From: Flaccisagitta enflata
Lineage: Eukaryota > Chaetognatha > Sagittoidea > Aphragmophora
DNA: 64,000 bases
Direction: 5' to 3'
NCBI GenBank assembly: GCA_965153355.1
Contig: OZ231128.1
Span: 34,534,001 to 34,598,000, forward strand
Every line of letters begins with the position of its first letter. Position 1 is the first letter of the stretch. A program made the position numbers and the translations under genes. The notes beneath the pieces were generated by a model. The model saw only the letters and a program-made list of their open reading frames with translations, did not search any database and was not told the origin of the DNA. Of the stretch, positions 1 to 12,632 are shown in pieces.

Positions 1-59
1 AAAAACTTGTCCTAAGGCATGTAAGATGGAAGCAGATGGAAGCAGATTAAGAATTTGTC

Positions 60-255
60 ACGAAACCTCTTCACCTATAACCCGCTATGTCGGTCGGTCG
101 GTAAGTCCGTCCATCTGTCCGTCACCATTAGCTTTTTTTGGCGTTAATGAACGGTTTTTGCATTAGTGCTCCTGCCCAATAGCTTGGCTTAGCCTTTTCA
201 TCACTGCCCCCGCCCACCCGCACGCGACTTTGGTAGCCGTGTATACGGCCTTGTT
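60..255 (+). mobile_element. R1 element, degenerate copy
   Basis: ACCCGCTATGTCGGTCGGTC starts the TCCG/TCGG block. The 3' part reads GCCCACCCGCACGCGACT, then GGTAGCCGTGTATACGG and CCTTGTT. The palindromic end has decayed. Confidence 0.6.
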
Positions 256-288
256 ATCACTCCATTTTCAGTAAATCAATTCCCTATG

Positions 289-735
289 ACGGCTTCCCTC
301 CGAAGGCAACATTTGTGTTTCAAAGAAGATCAAAATAGAAAAAATTTATAAATGAAAATGCAAAAACAAGTGAATAAAGATGATTGAGATGGCTCAGATA
401 TAATATCTAAAAGAAATATTTGCATTGATTTAGCAAAAGGATCAAGTTTAGCCAATGTTACCAAAAAATTTACTTTAAAAATTTGTACTTATTTTATTTT
501 TGGTCACTGACAGGGGGCTGGTTGAAATTCTAAATTTGCATAGGAAATGAAAAAATGAAAAAACAAAGAACATAGTTCTCTTCCCAAATCGATTAAAGAG
601 AGAACTATGTTTTTCAAAATGCAAAATTTCCCTGTATTTGGCTTTCTTAGAATTTCAACCTCAGAAAATGCTTGTTTTCATGTGAATCGCATGGTTCAAA
701 TTGCATTTTAAGTCAGAATATGATAGAAATGTATG
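289..735. repeat. Dispersed repeat (copy 1) containing a 140-bp hairpin
   Basis: Matches 20366-20900 over its length (CGAAGGCAACATTT, GTTTAGCCAATGTT). Within it, 531-655 folds on itself: GAAATTCTAAATTTGCATAG pairs with ATGCAAAATTTCCC...AGAATTTC around CGATTAAAG. Confidence 0.75.
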
Positions 736-739
736 CACC

Positions 740-965
740 AAGTATCCTTAGAGACAATTTGTCCACTAAAAGCATTCCAGCTTCATTATTGTCCTGATAA
801 TGATGCAAAAAGTATTGTGAAACACTTCATTTTCCTTCATAAATTTTCCGTCCTATTCCCTTTCTTTATCTCAGTATGTTGTTTGTAAAATGTATCCCTG
901 CCAAAAATCTGGGTTGGAAGAGCGCGTTGATGTGATCGTTGTTCAAAATCAGCTAAGAAAAGCAA
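740..965. other. Mostly unique AT-rich stretch
   Basis: No gene seen. CATTATTGTCCTGATAATGA with ATGCAAAAAGTA (about 785-815) recurs at about 50307-50335, so a small shared repeat is present. Confidence 0.4.
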
Positions 966-1016
966 TACTTTGAAGAGAAATCCAAAAAGTAGTGCTGAAA
1001 TAAAACTGACAAAATC

Positions 1017-2150
1017 ATCTGTCTTTTTCTCATTTCCCTTTAATTCTCATCTCTCTATCTTTGTCTTATCAGCTTTTTATTTGTATATCTCTATCTTTGT
1101 ATCATTTCCCTTTGATTCTCATCTCTTTATCTTGGTCTCATCAGCATTTAATATGTATATCTCTATCTTTGTCTCATTTTCCTTTAATTCTCATCACTCT
1201 ATCTTTGACTTTGTCTCATCAGCTTTTTATTTGTATGTCTCTATCTTTGTCTCATTTCCCTTTAATTCTCATCTCTCTATCTTTGACTTTGTCTCATCAG
1301 CTTTTTATTTGTATGTCTCTATCTTTGTCTCATTTCCCTTTAATTCTCATCTCTCTATCTTTGTCTCATCAGCTTTTAATTTATATCTCTCTACCTTTGT
1401 CTCATTTCCATTTAATTCTCATCTCTCTATCTTTGTCTCATCAGCTTTTAATTTGTATGTCTCTATCTTTGTGTCATTTCCCTTTGATTCTCATCTTTTT
1501 ATCTTTGTCTCTTAGGCTTTAAATTTGTATATCTCTATCTATGTCTCATTTCCCTTTAATTCTCATATCTCTATCTTTGTCTCATCAGCTTTTAATTTGT
1601 ATATCTCTATCTTTGTCTCATTTCCCTTTAATTCTCATCTCTCTATCTTTGTCTCATCAGCTTTTAATATGTGTATCTCTATCTTTGTGTCATTTCCCTT
1701 TGATTCACATCACTCTATCTTTGACTTTGTCTCATCAGCTTTTAATATGTGTATCTCTGTCTTTGTCTCATTTTCCTTTAATTCTCATATCTCTGTCTTT
1801 GTCTCATCAGCTTTTAATTTGTATATCTCTATCTTTGTCTCATTTTCCTTTAATTCTCATATCTCTATCTTTGTCTCATCAGCTTTTAATAAGTGTATCT
1901 CTATCTTTGTGTCATTTCCCTTTGATTCACATCACTCTATCTTTGACTTTGTCTCATCAGCTTTAATATGTGTATCTCTATCTTTGTCTCATTTCCCTTT
2001 AATTCTCATATCTCTATCTTTGTCTCATCAGCTTTTAATTTGTATGTCTCTGTTCCTCTCATTACCTTTTAATTCTCATCTCTCTATCTTTGTCTCATCA
2101 GCTTTTAATTTTATGTCTCTATCTTCCTCTCATTTCCCTTTTATTCTCGT
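1017..2150 (+). repeat. About 72-78-bp minisatellite, about 15 units
   Basis: The unit combines TTTGTCTCATTTCCCTTTAA and TCTCATCTCTCTATC with TTTGTCTCATCAGCTTTTAA and TTTGTATATCTCTATC. All three frames stay open because the array lacks stops; these are not genes. Related TCTCATTTCCCTTTA blocks occur at 45815-45985 and 46550-46680. Confidence 0.9.
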
Positions 2151-2237
2151 CGGTCAGTCTGTCAGTCTGTTGGGTGGTACCCTTTTCAATTTTTTATGTC
2201 TATTGTAGTGATAAGAGCTTTTTTACACTTTCCGACC

Positions 2238-2239
<2 letters not shown>

Positions 2240-2308
<69 letters not shown>

Positions 2309-2322
2309 GAGCCGGACAGACT

Positions 2323-2382
<60 letters not shown>

Positions 2383-2475
2383 TACAGACACACACACAGA
2401 CACACAGACAGTCACACAGACCGACAGACACACAGACAGACACACAGACAGACAGACACACAGACTGACAGACAG
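2240..2475 (+). repeat. (CAGA)n microsatellite
   Basis: About 235 bp of CAGA repeats, drifting to CACA-interrupted units at the right end. It lies just downstream, on the minus strand, of the polyQ exon donor. Confidence 0.95.
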
Positions 2476-2485
2476 TTTTCCTCAC

Positions 2486-3087
<602 letters not shown>

Positions 3088-3183
3088 GCAGTTTTTGTCA
3101 ATCCTTAACAACTGTTCTTGGTCTCTTTTCATAATCGTTTTTCCGTCGAGTTGATTATCTTTTCCATTTTTAATCACTTGCTA

Positions 3184-3400
3184 AGCGACTCTTAAAGAGG
3201 GTTTCCGTCGGTAAGTCCGTCCGTCTGCCCGTCTGACGTGAAATGGACTGGGGAAGTGAATTATGAGCATTACCGCCCCTGCCCAGCCACATTACAGCCC
3301 CAGCCCTCTCACATACTGCCCCTGCCCAGTTGCATAACTGCCCCTGCCCATCCTCATTCATCAAGCAACACTTTTTGACCGTGTATCAGGCCTTGTTGTC
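3184..3400 (+). mobile_element. R1 element, divergent subtype
   Basis: GCGACTCTTAAAGAGGGTTT, then GTCCGTCCGTCTGCCCGTCTG, repeated ACTGCCCCTGCCCA blocks (a local triplication) and the end GTGTATCAGGCCTTGTT. Confidence 0.6.
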
Positions 3401-3950
3401 AAAGATTCCAATCGAGTAATCTTCCGATCCTAGAGAAAATAACACTCTGCAGATTTACCCTCTGATGATTTTTGACTTGGGGTATGAAGAGTTCATTCCA
3501 TGTCTTCAAAAGCAATTGTTGTATTGTGTGAAAACTATTCAAATCTCATACAACGGATTTGTTCTATCTAATAGCATTTTACCTGCGGTTATTTTATGCA
3601 AAATTTCAGCACCCATGGTCAAATAGTTTAGCTCCTATATCATTTTCAAGTGAAAAACACATCCTGTTAAGCAGCTTTTCAATTCGAACATGAATGGAAT
3701 TATTTTACTTTAAACTTATATAGTTTCTAGACGTTTTGAGCTATAATTCTGGGATTGGACTCAAATTAAAGATCTTTCGCAGGAGATCATACTAGATTCA
3801 AGAGAAATGAACAACAAAGACAAAAATCATTAAGCTTTTTTTCATTGTCTTTTACAAGACTTTTCATGTTCCACTTACTCTTCATCTTGAATTTTCATCT
3901 TTTATGATAAGAATATCTTAAGATTGTACAAGGTTTGTAAAAAAGTAATA
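3401..3950. other. Unique AT-rich sequence
   Basis: No gene, repeat or RNA recognised over about 550 bp. Confidence 0.4.
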
Positions 3951-3955
3951 TTTGA

Positions 3956-4915
3956 GAACCATAACTGCAAGACTTATTGCATTAGAGGACTGCATGCTAG
4001 CTACAGAAAACAACCGCGGACCATAACTGCAAGACTTATTGCATTAGAGGACTGCATGTTTGCTACCGAAAACTACCAAGGACCATAACTGCAAGACTTA
4101 TTGCATTAGAGGAATGCATGCTTGCTACTGAAAACTACCGAGGACCATAACTGCAAGACTTATTGCATTGGAGGAATGCATGCTTGCTACTGAAAACTAC
4201 CGAGGACCATAACTGCAAAACTGAGGACTGCAAGACTGAGGACTACTAAGGACTATAACTGCAAGACTTATTGCATTAGAGGAATGCATGCTTGCTACTG
4301 AAAACTACCGAGGACCATAACTGCAAGACTTATCGCATTAGACAAATACATGCTTGCTACTGAAAACTACTAAGGACCATAACTGCAAGACTTATTGCAT
4401 TAGAGGTCTGCATGCTTGCAACAGAAAACTACCAAGGACCATGACTGCAAGACTTATTGCATTAGAGGACTCCATGCTTGCTATGGAAAACTACCAAGGT
4501 CCATAACTGCAAGACTTATTCCATTAGAGGACTGCATGCTAGCTACAGATTTAGTACAGAAAACTACCGAGGACCATAACTGCAAGACTTATTGCATTAG
4601 AGGACTGTAAGCTTGCTACAGAAAACTACCGAGGACCATAACTGCAAGACTTATTGCATTAGAGGAATGCATGCTTACCACCAAAAACTACCAAGGACCA
4701 TAACTGCAAGACTTATTGCATTAGAGAAATGCATGCTTGCTACTGAAAACTACCAAGGACTATAACTGCATGACTTATTGCATTAGAGGAATGCATGCTT
4801 GCTACTGAAAACTACCGAGGACCATAACTGCAAGACTTATCGCATTAGAGAAATGCATGCTTGCTACTGAAAACTACTAAGGACCATAACTGCAAGACTT
4901 ATTGCATTAGAGGGC
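3956..4915 (+). repeat. 62-bp minisatellite, about 15 units
   Basis: The unit starts ACCATAACTGCAAGACTTAT and contains GCATTAGAGG and GCATGCTTGCTACTG. ATAACTGC recurs at 3961, 4023, 4085 and 4147, giving the period. One truncated unit lies near 4205-4255. Confidence 0.92.
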
Positions 4916-4988
4916 AGTCATCTCATCAAACTCATTTTTATGTTGTCGTAGTTGTCACTTTCAAAATTCATCATTTTTTTCCCCTTTT

Positions 4989-5515
4989 TGGGCAGCGGCC
5001 CCAAAGGGCCGATGTCCTGTAGGACACAGGGGGGAATTTCCATATGTCCGTCCTTCCGTCTTTCTGTCTGCCCTCCGTCCTCCCCCCCCCGTTGGCCCTT
5101 AAAGCCTCAAATCCTCACTCTCAGGCCTGATTTATTCTCTCTAGGCCCTCAAATCAGCCCTCCAGCCCTCAAACCAGCCCTCCAGACCTCAAATCAGCTC
5201 TCCAGACCTCATATCAGCTCTCAAAGCCTCAAATCTGCTCTCCAGACCTCAGATCAGCATTCAAGGCCTTAAATCAGCGTTCAAGGCCTCAAATCAGCCT
5301 TCCAGGCCTCAAATCTGTCCCTAAGGCCTCAAGCCTGCCCCCAGACTTCAAATCTCGCTTCAATTACCTCAGGACGTCTGGAAATTCCCCCCTGTGTTCT
5401 ACAGGACATCGGTCCTTTGGGGCCGCTGCCCTGCTCTCACTCCACTACTTCACTGGATCCCTCCCAGCAGGGCATCGGGAACCGCTGACCATGTGCGATC
5501 CTTGGATGACTAGTT
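4989..5515 (+). mobile_element. FB4 foldback element, class I
   Basis: The left arm GGGCAGCGGCCCCAAAGGGC leads to ATGTCCTGTAGGACAC and GTCCGTCC. A core of about 20-bp CTCAAATCAGCCCTCCAG units follows (5095-5365). The right inverted arm runs GGACGTCTGGAAATTCC through GGCCGCTGCCCTGC to the outer tail ACCATGTGCGATCCTTGGAT. Confidence 0.8.
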
Positions 5516-5569
5516 TTCATTTTTGTCATTTTCCATTTTTGATGCTGATTTTCCGCCGTCGGGAGTTTT

Positions 5570-6045
5570 AATCTTCGGACGATGAAGAGGAGGAAGAGGA
5601 GGAGGAGGAAGAAAAGCAGAGGAGGATGCACTTCAACGCCTCAAAAGCCAAAAAGCCGAAACGTCGGTTTTCTTTTGCCTTCTCCTTCATCATCCCCATC
5701 ACCACCTTCATCACAATCGCCATCACCATCGCCATCACCATCCCCATCCCCACCTCCATCACCACCTCCATCACCACCCCCATCAACATCCCCATTACCA
5801 CCACTGCCAAAATCAGTACCACCATTATCATTATCACTTCTATCACTATCGCTGTTACTACCGCATCCATTTTTTCTTCATCGTCAACTGTATCACTATT
5901 GTCGATAACAAAACTACATTAATCACTACAAGCTTGTCATTGTCATTGTCATTGTTACTGTCGTTGACACTGTCATTGTCATTGTCATTGTCATTATCAT
6001 TATCATTACCACCAATATCATCATCGCCACTGTCACTTCTTCCAC
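5570..6045. repeat. Cryptically simple tracts: GAGGAA, (CATCAC)n and (CATTGT)n
   Basis: GAGGAGGAAGAGG at 5584-5620, CATCACCATC-rich sequence at 5690-5850 and TGTCATTGTCATTG at 5935-6010. The open frames on both strands are compositional. Confidence 0.8.
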
Positions 6046-6293
6046 AAATTGTTTTACCTTTATCACTTCTCTACCAAATATTGTAAAAAAAAAATCTGTA
6101 AACCTGTAGCTTGTGTTTGTCCTGAGTCCTGACGAGGTGGAAACCAAAATTTCTTCTTATAGGGTGCCATATTTTTTTTTCATCATGTTTTTTTCTTTCT
6201 TTTGGCCTTCGGCAGTTAGTCCAAAATGGCGTCCGTGACAATGGCATAATGGCAGTGACAGCAACTGAAAGCGGCTTTGAGGTAACACTGTAC

Positions 6294-6898
6294 AGGGTGT
6301 TCAATCTCGACTGGGAAAAAGTATTAAGCTTTTACTCTCTGATGCTTCTTTTCAATGACCTGGAATTAATTTTTCTTTGTAGTACTATGTTTGACGTTTT
6401 TTTGTTACAAAATTTCATTGGTCTGCGTAAAATATTTTGTCCACAACGTGGATTTGAAGTAAAAGAAGCATTTTCAGATGAAGCTCAATTTAACCTTGAT
6501 TTATCAAAATTGTTTTTCTTTGGTTTTCTCGTATTTCTTATTGGATTGAGCAACAAATGTCAGATTTGTCTTGATAGAATATATATATATATAACAAATT
6601 TTTAAATACATCTTTATTTCAAGACAATTTTGACATTTGTAGCTCAAACCAATCAAAATTAAGAGGAAATATGAAAAAGAATGATTTTGATGAAAAAGGG
6701 ATGAATTGAGCTTCAGCCATAAATACTTGTTTTACTTCAAATTGATGTTGTGGACAAAATATTTGACACAGACCAATGAAATTTTGACACAAAAAATGTC
6801 AAGCATACTACTGTATAGAAAAATTATTTCAAAGTCATTGAGAAAAAGCATCTGAGAGTAAAAGCTTGATACTTTTTCCCAGTCGAGATTGAAGACCC
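6294..6898. mobile_element. Palindromic (foldback) element, about 600 bp
   Basis: GGGTGTTCAATCTCGACTGG on the left pairs with CCAGTCGAGATTGAAGACCC on the right. Arms of about 290 bp meet near the (TA)n at 6581. A second copy lies at 52439-53243. It is inserted in GGCAGTGACAGCAACTG-type low-complexity DNA. Confidence 0.8.
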
Positions 6899-8015
6899 GG
6901 TAGCAGGGCAATAAAAGTAGCAGCAGCTCTGACAGAGCAGCTAGAAGCAGTAAAGGCGGAATGACTGCGGAAATGTTGACAATGGCGTGTTCAGGATTTC
7001 CCAAAAATGCAAAAAACGCCTGTGCAGAAAGTTTGGGCACGTTATTAGGTTAGCAAGACACAAAAAAATCATCAGCCAGGATTTTCTCTGAGTCCTCGGA
7101 CCTCACCACTTCTTTAAAGTTGGCCTGTCAGGGCCCAAAAAGGGTGTTTTTGATGTACAACCCTCAAAATTGAAATATTGCAAAAATGGTCAAAATTTTG
7201 CCAAAAATCTTCATTCTTGGGCTTGTTGGGTAGGAAAGACATCAAGGAAGGTGGTGGGGTGGGTGGTCAGGGGGAGTGCCCCATGGGGTGGGGGCAAGGG
7301 GGTCAAATTGGCCAAAATTGAGGTCCTGATGGAGGTGGTTGTAAAAAATGACAAAAATTCAAAATGTTGATTTTTTTGGTCAAAATATGTTGTAACTTGA
7401 TGATTTGACCCAAAAAACCAAATGTAAATCGGAATCATGGGTCAAAAATGCCAAATAACAGCCCTTGTGGTTTTTATTGATTTCAGGGTATCTACTATTC
7501 AACTTTGAAGGCTGATATCTCTTAAACGGTTAGGAGAAAATATTTTTGGTTAATCTCATTCAAAAGAGCACTCAAAAAACTTTCAGAGGCTTGTGAAATT
7601 TGTCCATTTTCATTCAAAAATGGTGCCTCAGTAGTCTCGCAAAGTACAGCAAAAAATTACTTTTTTGACTCTTTGACCTATACCAGTGGTATTGGGGTGT
7701 TTCATAGAGGGCTCATGGTCGAATTTGGGGCTGGCTGTGAAATGATAGTTGGGGTATAGTTAGATGAAGTCCCCGCGCTCTTTTGTTGGCTTCCCAGAGG
7801 CTTCCACGAGTTACTCGGCCTCTGTACAGGTGGCCAAAAAGGCCAATAAATGCCAAAAATGACAAAAAAGCTTCAAATTCAAATTTTTTGGTTAATTTGA
7901 TTAGAAGAACCAAAATGTCTTTCTAGTTTACTCAGTTATATCTTATGGAATTGGGCTATGCTGTAAAACGACCAGCGAAAGCTGTGGGGGTCTCTATAGA
8001 CCCCAAAATGGCCAA

Positions 8016-8585
8016 AACTAGTCATCCAAGGATCGCACATGGTCAGCGGTACCCGATGCCCTGCTGGGAGTGATCCAGTGAAGATGTGGAGGGAGAGCAG
8101 GGCAGCGGCCCCAAAGGGCCGATGTCCTGTAGAACACAGGGGGGAATTTCGAGACGTCCGTCCTACTGTCTATCTTGAAGGGGCTCTAGATGGCTGATTT
8201 AAGCCACTAAAGGCATATTTGAAGGCTGGAAGGCATAATTAAGGCTTGGAGAGCAAATTTTAGGTTTGGGGGGCTGGTTTTATGCTTGGAGGGCTGGTTG
8301 AAGATCTGGAGGGCAGATTTGAGGTCTGGAGGGTATATTTGAGGTCTGGAGGGCAGATTTGAGGTTTGGAGGGCAGATTTGAGGCATGGGGGGGCTGATT
8401 TGAAGCCAAAAGGGCTGATTTGAGGCCTGGAGGGCTAAATTGAGGCCTGGGAGGACTAATTTGAGGACTTGATGGTCAACGGGGGGGGGGGGACGGACGG
8501 AAGGACGGACGGACGGACGGACGTCTCGAAATTCCACCCTGTGTTCTACAGGACATCGGCCCTTTGGGGCCGCTGCCCAAAAAGG
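8016..8585 (+). mobile_element. FB4 foldback element, class I, nested in the 3.4-kb foldback
   Basis: The full left outer arm (CTAGTCATCCAAGGATCGCA, then GGTCAGCGGTACCCGATGCC), inner arm GCAGCGGCCCCAAAGGGC, a core of about 20-bp TTTGAGGTCTGGAGGGC units and the G10 tract plus inverted inner arm ending GGGGCCGCTGCCC. It lies at the left arm/interior junction of the host element. Confidence 0.8.
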
Positions 8586-9180
8586 GCAAAAATGACTCAT
8601 TTCAGGGAATATCAAAAAATAATGAAAAATAATGAAATTCTTTTATCAAATCATTGATTCATGCAAAAAATATAGTCTCAGTGAAGTACAAGAGACTAGA
8701 AATAGCAAAAAAATTCGACCCTCGTGGCTGTATCAGGCCAAAAACAGGTCAAATGTAGCCAAAGTAGGCTTAAAGTGACAAAAAAGCTTCAAAATTCAAA
8801 TTTTTTGGTTAATTTGATTAGAAAAACCAAAACTTCATTGTAGTTTACTCAGTTAAAACTCATGGAACTGTGCTATGCTGAAGAACAACCAGCGAAAGGC
8901 CTGGGGGGGCTCTAAGGACCCCAAAATGACCAAAAAAAGGGCCAAAAATGACTCATTTTAGGGATTATTGAAAAATAATGAAAAATATTGAAATTTTGTT
9001 ATCAAACCATCGATTCATGCAAAAATATAGTCTCAGTGAAGTACAAGAGACTAGAAATAGCAAAAAAATTTGACCCATTGCTGTATCAGGCCAAAAACAG
9101 GTCAAAAATAGCCAAAGTTGGCTTAAAATGACAAAAAAGCTTCAAAGAAATCATTAGTGATGACGGTTAACGACCCGGCG
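8586..9180. repeat. Direct repeats in the foldback interior
   Basis: AAAAATGACTCATTT with ATCGATTCATGCAAAAA and GTCTCAGTGAAGTACAAGAG occurs at 8586-8780 and again at 8940-9135: a direct duplication of about 350 bp. Confidence 0.7.
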
Positions 9181-10349
9181 GAAAGATTATTTTTTGATAG
9201 TTCCTTAAATGAGTCATTTTTGGCCCTTTTTTTGGCCATTTTGGGGCCCGTAGAGCCCCCCCCAGGGCTTTTGCTGGTTGTTCTTCAGCATAGCACAGTT
9301 CCATAAGTTTTTGCCCTTTTGTGGCCATTTTGGGGTCCTTAGAGACCCCCACGGCTTTCGCTGGTCATTTTTCAGCATAGCCCAATTCCATAAGATATAA
9401 CTGAGTAAACTAGAAAGACATTTTGGTTCTTCTAATCAGATTAACCAAAAAATTTGAATTTTGTAGCTTTTTTGACATTTTTGGCCTTTTTTGGTCTTTT
9501 TGGCTACCTGTACAGAGGCCAAGTAACTCGTGGAAGCCTCCAGGAAGCCAACAAAAGAGCTCGGGGACTTCATCCAATTATACCCCAACTATGATTTCAC
9601 AGCCAGCCCCAAATTCGACCATGAGCCCTCTATAAAACACCCCAAGTGGTATAGGTCAAACAGTCAAAAAAGTAATTTTTTGCTGTACTTTGCGAGACAA
9701 CTGAGGCGCCATTTTTAAATGAAAATGGACAAAATTCACAAGCTTCTGAAAGTTTTTTGAGTGCTCTTTTGAATGAGATTAACCAAAAATATTTTCTCCT
9801 AACCGTTTAAGTGATATCAGCCTTCAAAGTTGAATAGTAGATACCCTGAAATCAATAAAAACCACAAGGGCTTTTTGACCCATGATTCCGATTTACATTT
9901 GGTTTTTTGGGTCAAATCATCAAGTTACAACATATTTTGACCAAAAAAATCAACATTTTGAATTTTTGTCATTTTTTACGACCACCTCCATCAGGACCTC
10001 AATTTTGGCCAATTTGACCCCCTTGCCCCCACCCCATGGGGCACCCCCCCTGACCACCCACCCCACCACCTTCCTTGATGTCTTTCCTACCCAACAAGCC
10101 CAAGAATGAAGATTTTTGGCAAAATTTTGACCATTTTTGCAATATTTCAATTTTGAGGGTTGTACATCAAAAACACCCTTTTTGGGCCCTGACAGGCCAA
10201 CTTTAAAGAAGTGGTGAGGTCCGAGGACTCAGAGAAAATCCCGGCTGATGATTTTTTTGTGTCATGCTAACCTCATAACGTGCCCAAACTTTCTGCATAG
10301 GCGTTTTTTGCATTTTTGGGAAATCCTGAACACGCCAATGTTGACAACA

Positions 10350-11085
10350 ATGGCCATGGGTGAAACAACGGCAGGAGCAGTGCATGTGGCAGGGGCAATG
10401 AAACATGGAACTTGCAGAGGCAGATGCTGGAAGAAGCCGTAGTTTGTGAAGACGGATGAAGAGGCTGTGCGAGTGGAAGCGACCGCGACCGTAGTTGTGA
10501 AAACGGCAGAAGCAGTGGCAGTAAAAATAGCTGCGGATGTGGCAGAGGCAGCAGCTGAAAATGGCCAAAGTAGTGGCAGCGGTTTGGAAAACAGCTGCCA
10601 CAGCCTATAACAGAGGCAAAAGCAGGAAGCAGCAAAAGTGGTGGCAAGGACAACTAGTAGCAGCGGCTTTGGAAACAGCTGTTACAGTGACTGTGATTGT
10701 GACAATGGCAGTAGCAGAGCCAATTTAAGTAGCAGCGGCTATGGCAGTAGCAGAGGCTATGGCAGTAGCAAAAGCCTGAAGCAGAAAAAGTAGCAGCAGC
10801 GGCTGTGAAAATGGCTACAACAGCGGCTGTGGTTGTGACAATGGCAGGAGCAGCACATGAAGCAAAGGCAATGTAAGTGGCAGCGACTATGGCAAAAGTT
10901 GGAAGCAGCGAAAGTGGTGGCAGCAGCTGTAGAATTGCTGCAACAGCGAACGCAGTTGTGACAATGGCAGGTAGCAGCGGCTATGGCAGTGGGAGAAGCC
11001 GGAAGCAGCAAAAGTGGTGGCAAAGGCATTTAGTAGTGGTGGCGGTGGAAATGTCCGCAGCGGCCGTGGTTTTGGTCTAAGCACC
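10350..11085 (+). repeat. Imperfect GGCAGTAGCAG-type low-complexity tract
   Basis: Degenerate repeats of GCAGCGGCTATGGCAGTAGC and GTTGTGACAATGGCAG. The frames are open on both strands for compositional reasons. Confidence 0.7.
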
Positions 11086-11190
11086 AACTCAAGCAATGAC
11101 AAACGCGTCTCACTGTTAAAGCGGCAGCGACCATGGCAATACCAGTAAAGACTGTAGGAGTAACAAGTGTCTTCTATTTCTCCATCGTCT

Positions 11191-11416
11191 TTTTAGTCGC
11201 GTGCTATGCAACTCTACACCCCGCTTTGTCGGTCCGTCCGTCCGTCGGTCGGTCCGTCCGTCCGTCGGTCCGTCCGTCTGTCCGTCCGTCACACTTTACT
11301 TTTTTGGGTTTTTGGGTTTTTTGGCATCACTGCTCCTGCCCAAATGATCTGGTAACCTCAATTACGGCCCCTGCCCACCCGCACGCGACTGGGGTAGCCG
11401 TGTATCCGGCCTTGTT
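11191..11416 (+). mobile_element. R1 element, near-complete copy
   Basis: TTTTAGTCGCGTGCTATGCA, then ACTCTACACCCCGCTTTGTC, the (TCCG/TCGG) block, ACTGCTCCTGCCCAAATG, CCCACCCGCACGCGACT and GTGTATCCGGCCTTGTT. Confidence 0.85.
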
Positions 11417-11434
11417 CTTCTACTTCTCCGTCTT

Positions 11435-11580
11435 CATCTTTTTCTTTTTCTTTTTCTTTTTCTTTTTCTTTTTCTTTTTCTTTTTCTTTTTCTTTTTCTT
11501 TTTCTTATTCCTCTTCTTTTTCTTTTTCTTTTTCTTTTTCTTTTTTTTCTTATTTTTCTTCATTTTTTCTTTTTTCCCTT
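11435..11580 (+). repeat. (TTTTTC)n microsatellite
   Basis: Hexamer TTTTTC repeats with two TATTCC-type interruptions, directly after the R1 element end. Confidence 0.9.
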
Positions 11581-11699
11581 TCATTCTTCTTTTACACAGC
11601 CGAGTAAAGTTTCGTCTTTGGAGATTTTGTATTCCTTTGGGAGAAATTGAGTTGTCGTCCTTGTCGACGTCACGGGCACTATCTTCATTATTGCCGCTG

Positions 11700-12205
<506 letters not shown>

Positions 12206-12632
12206 TTCATTGTGAATAGCCAAAAAAAAAAAAGAAGAAATGTTGCACTCATGATATGAGAGCTAAAGTTTTGACAACACTTGAAGCCTCTGAATTAGAT
12301 GGTGTCACACAAAAAAACGTCCATTTATGCTTTGAGTATAAAACAAACTAATTCACTCTCAATTCAACTGACAATTTTCCGAAGAAAAAAAAACGCCTAC
12401 CAATTTACTTTGATTTTTTTTCCCAGTGAATCTACTGAATGTTTATCCGGGACGGAAGGGAGGAAAGTTTCCCTTGGAAGCTGGTTCCGAAGGAGGAGAT
12501 GAAGGAGGAGGAGGCAGAAGAGGAGGAAGAAGAGGAGGAGGAAGAGGAGGAGGCAAATCTTTATTTATGCTCTTTCTTGCTCCAGTCAATTCCCTTGTGC
12601 CGTCGAACAAGACGACAAGGAGAAAGATGGGT
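12206..12632. other. Unique stretch with a GGAGGA-rich tract
   Basis: No gene seen at 12206-12480. 12481-12560 is a GAGGAGGAAG purine tract leading into the 29-bp array. Confidence 0.5.

Larger units (their letters stand above)
6974..10345. mobile_element. 3.4-kb foldback element with arms of about 1 kb
   Basis: The left arm 6974-8014 and inverted right arm 9319-10345 match throughout (GTTGACAATGGCGTGTTCAG against CTGAACACGCCAATGTTGAC; GGGTGTTTTTGATGTACAAC against its complement). The interior has a nested FB4 copy at 8016-8585 and further, partly inverted, repeats of the arm end (8780-8960, 9200-9310). No transposase is visible. Identical peptide shadows on opposite strands (7170-7438 and 9882-10150) reflect the inversion. 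Confidence 0.85.

Noticed and set aside
2200-2445. CLSVCLSV cysteine-rich peptides
   Set aside because: (TCTG)n array read in several frames.
3956-4915. CRISPR-like regular repeats
   Set aside because: Adjacent 62-bp units without unique spacers, in eukaryotic DNA: a minisatellite.
7170-10150. Two matching peptides on opposite strands (7211-7438 and 9882-10109) as a duplicated gene
   Set aside because: They are the two arms of the foldback; no codon-like conservation, no start context, and both strands are open.
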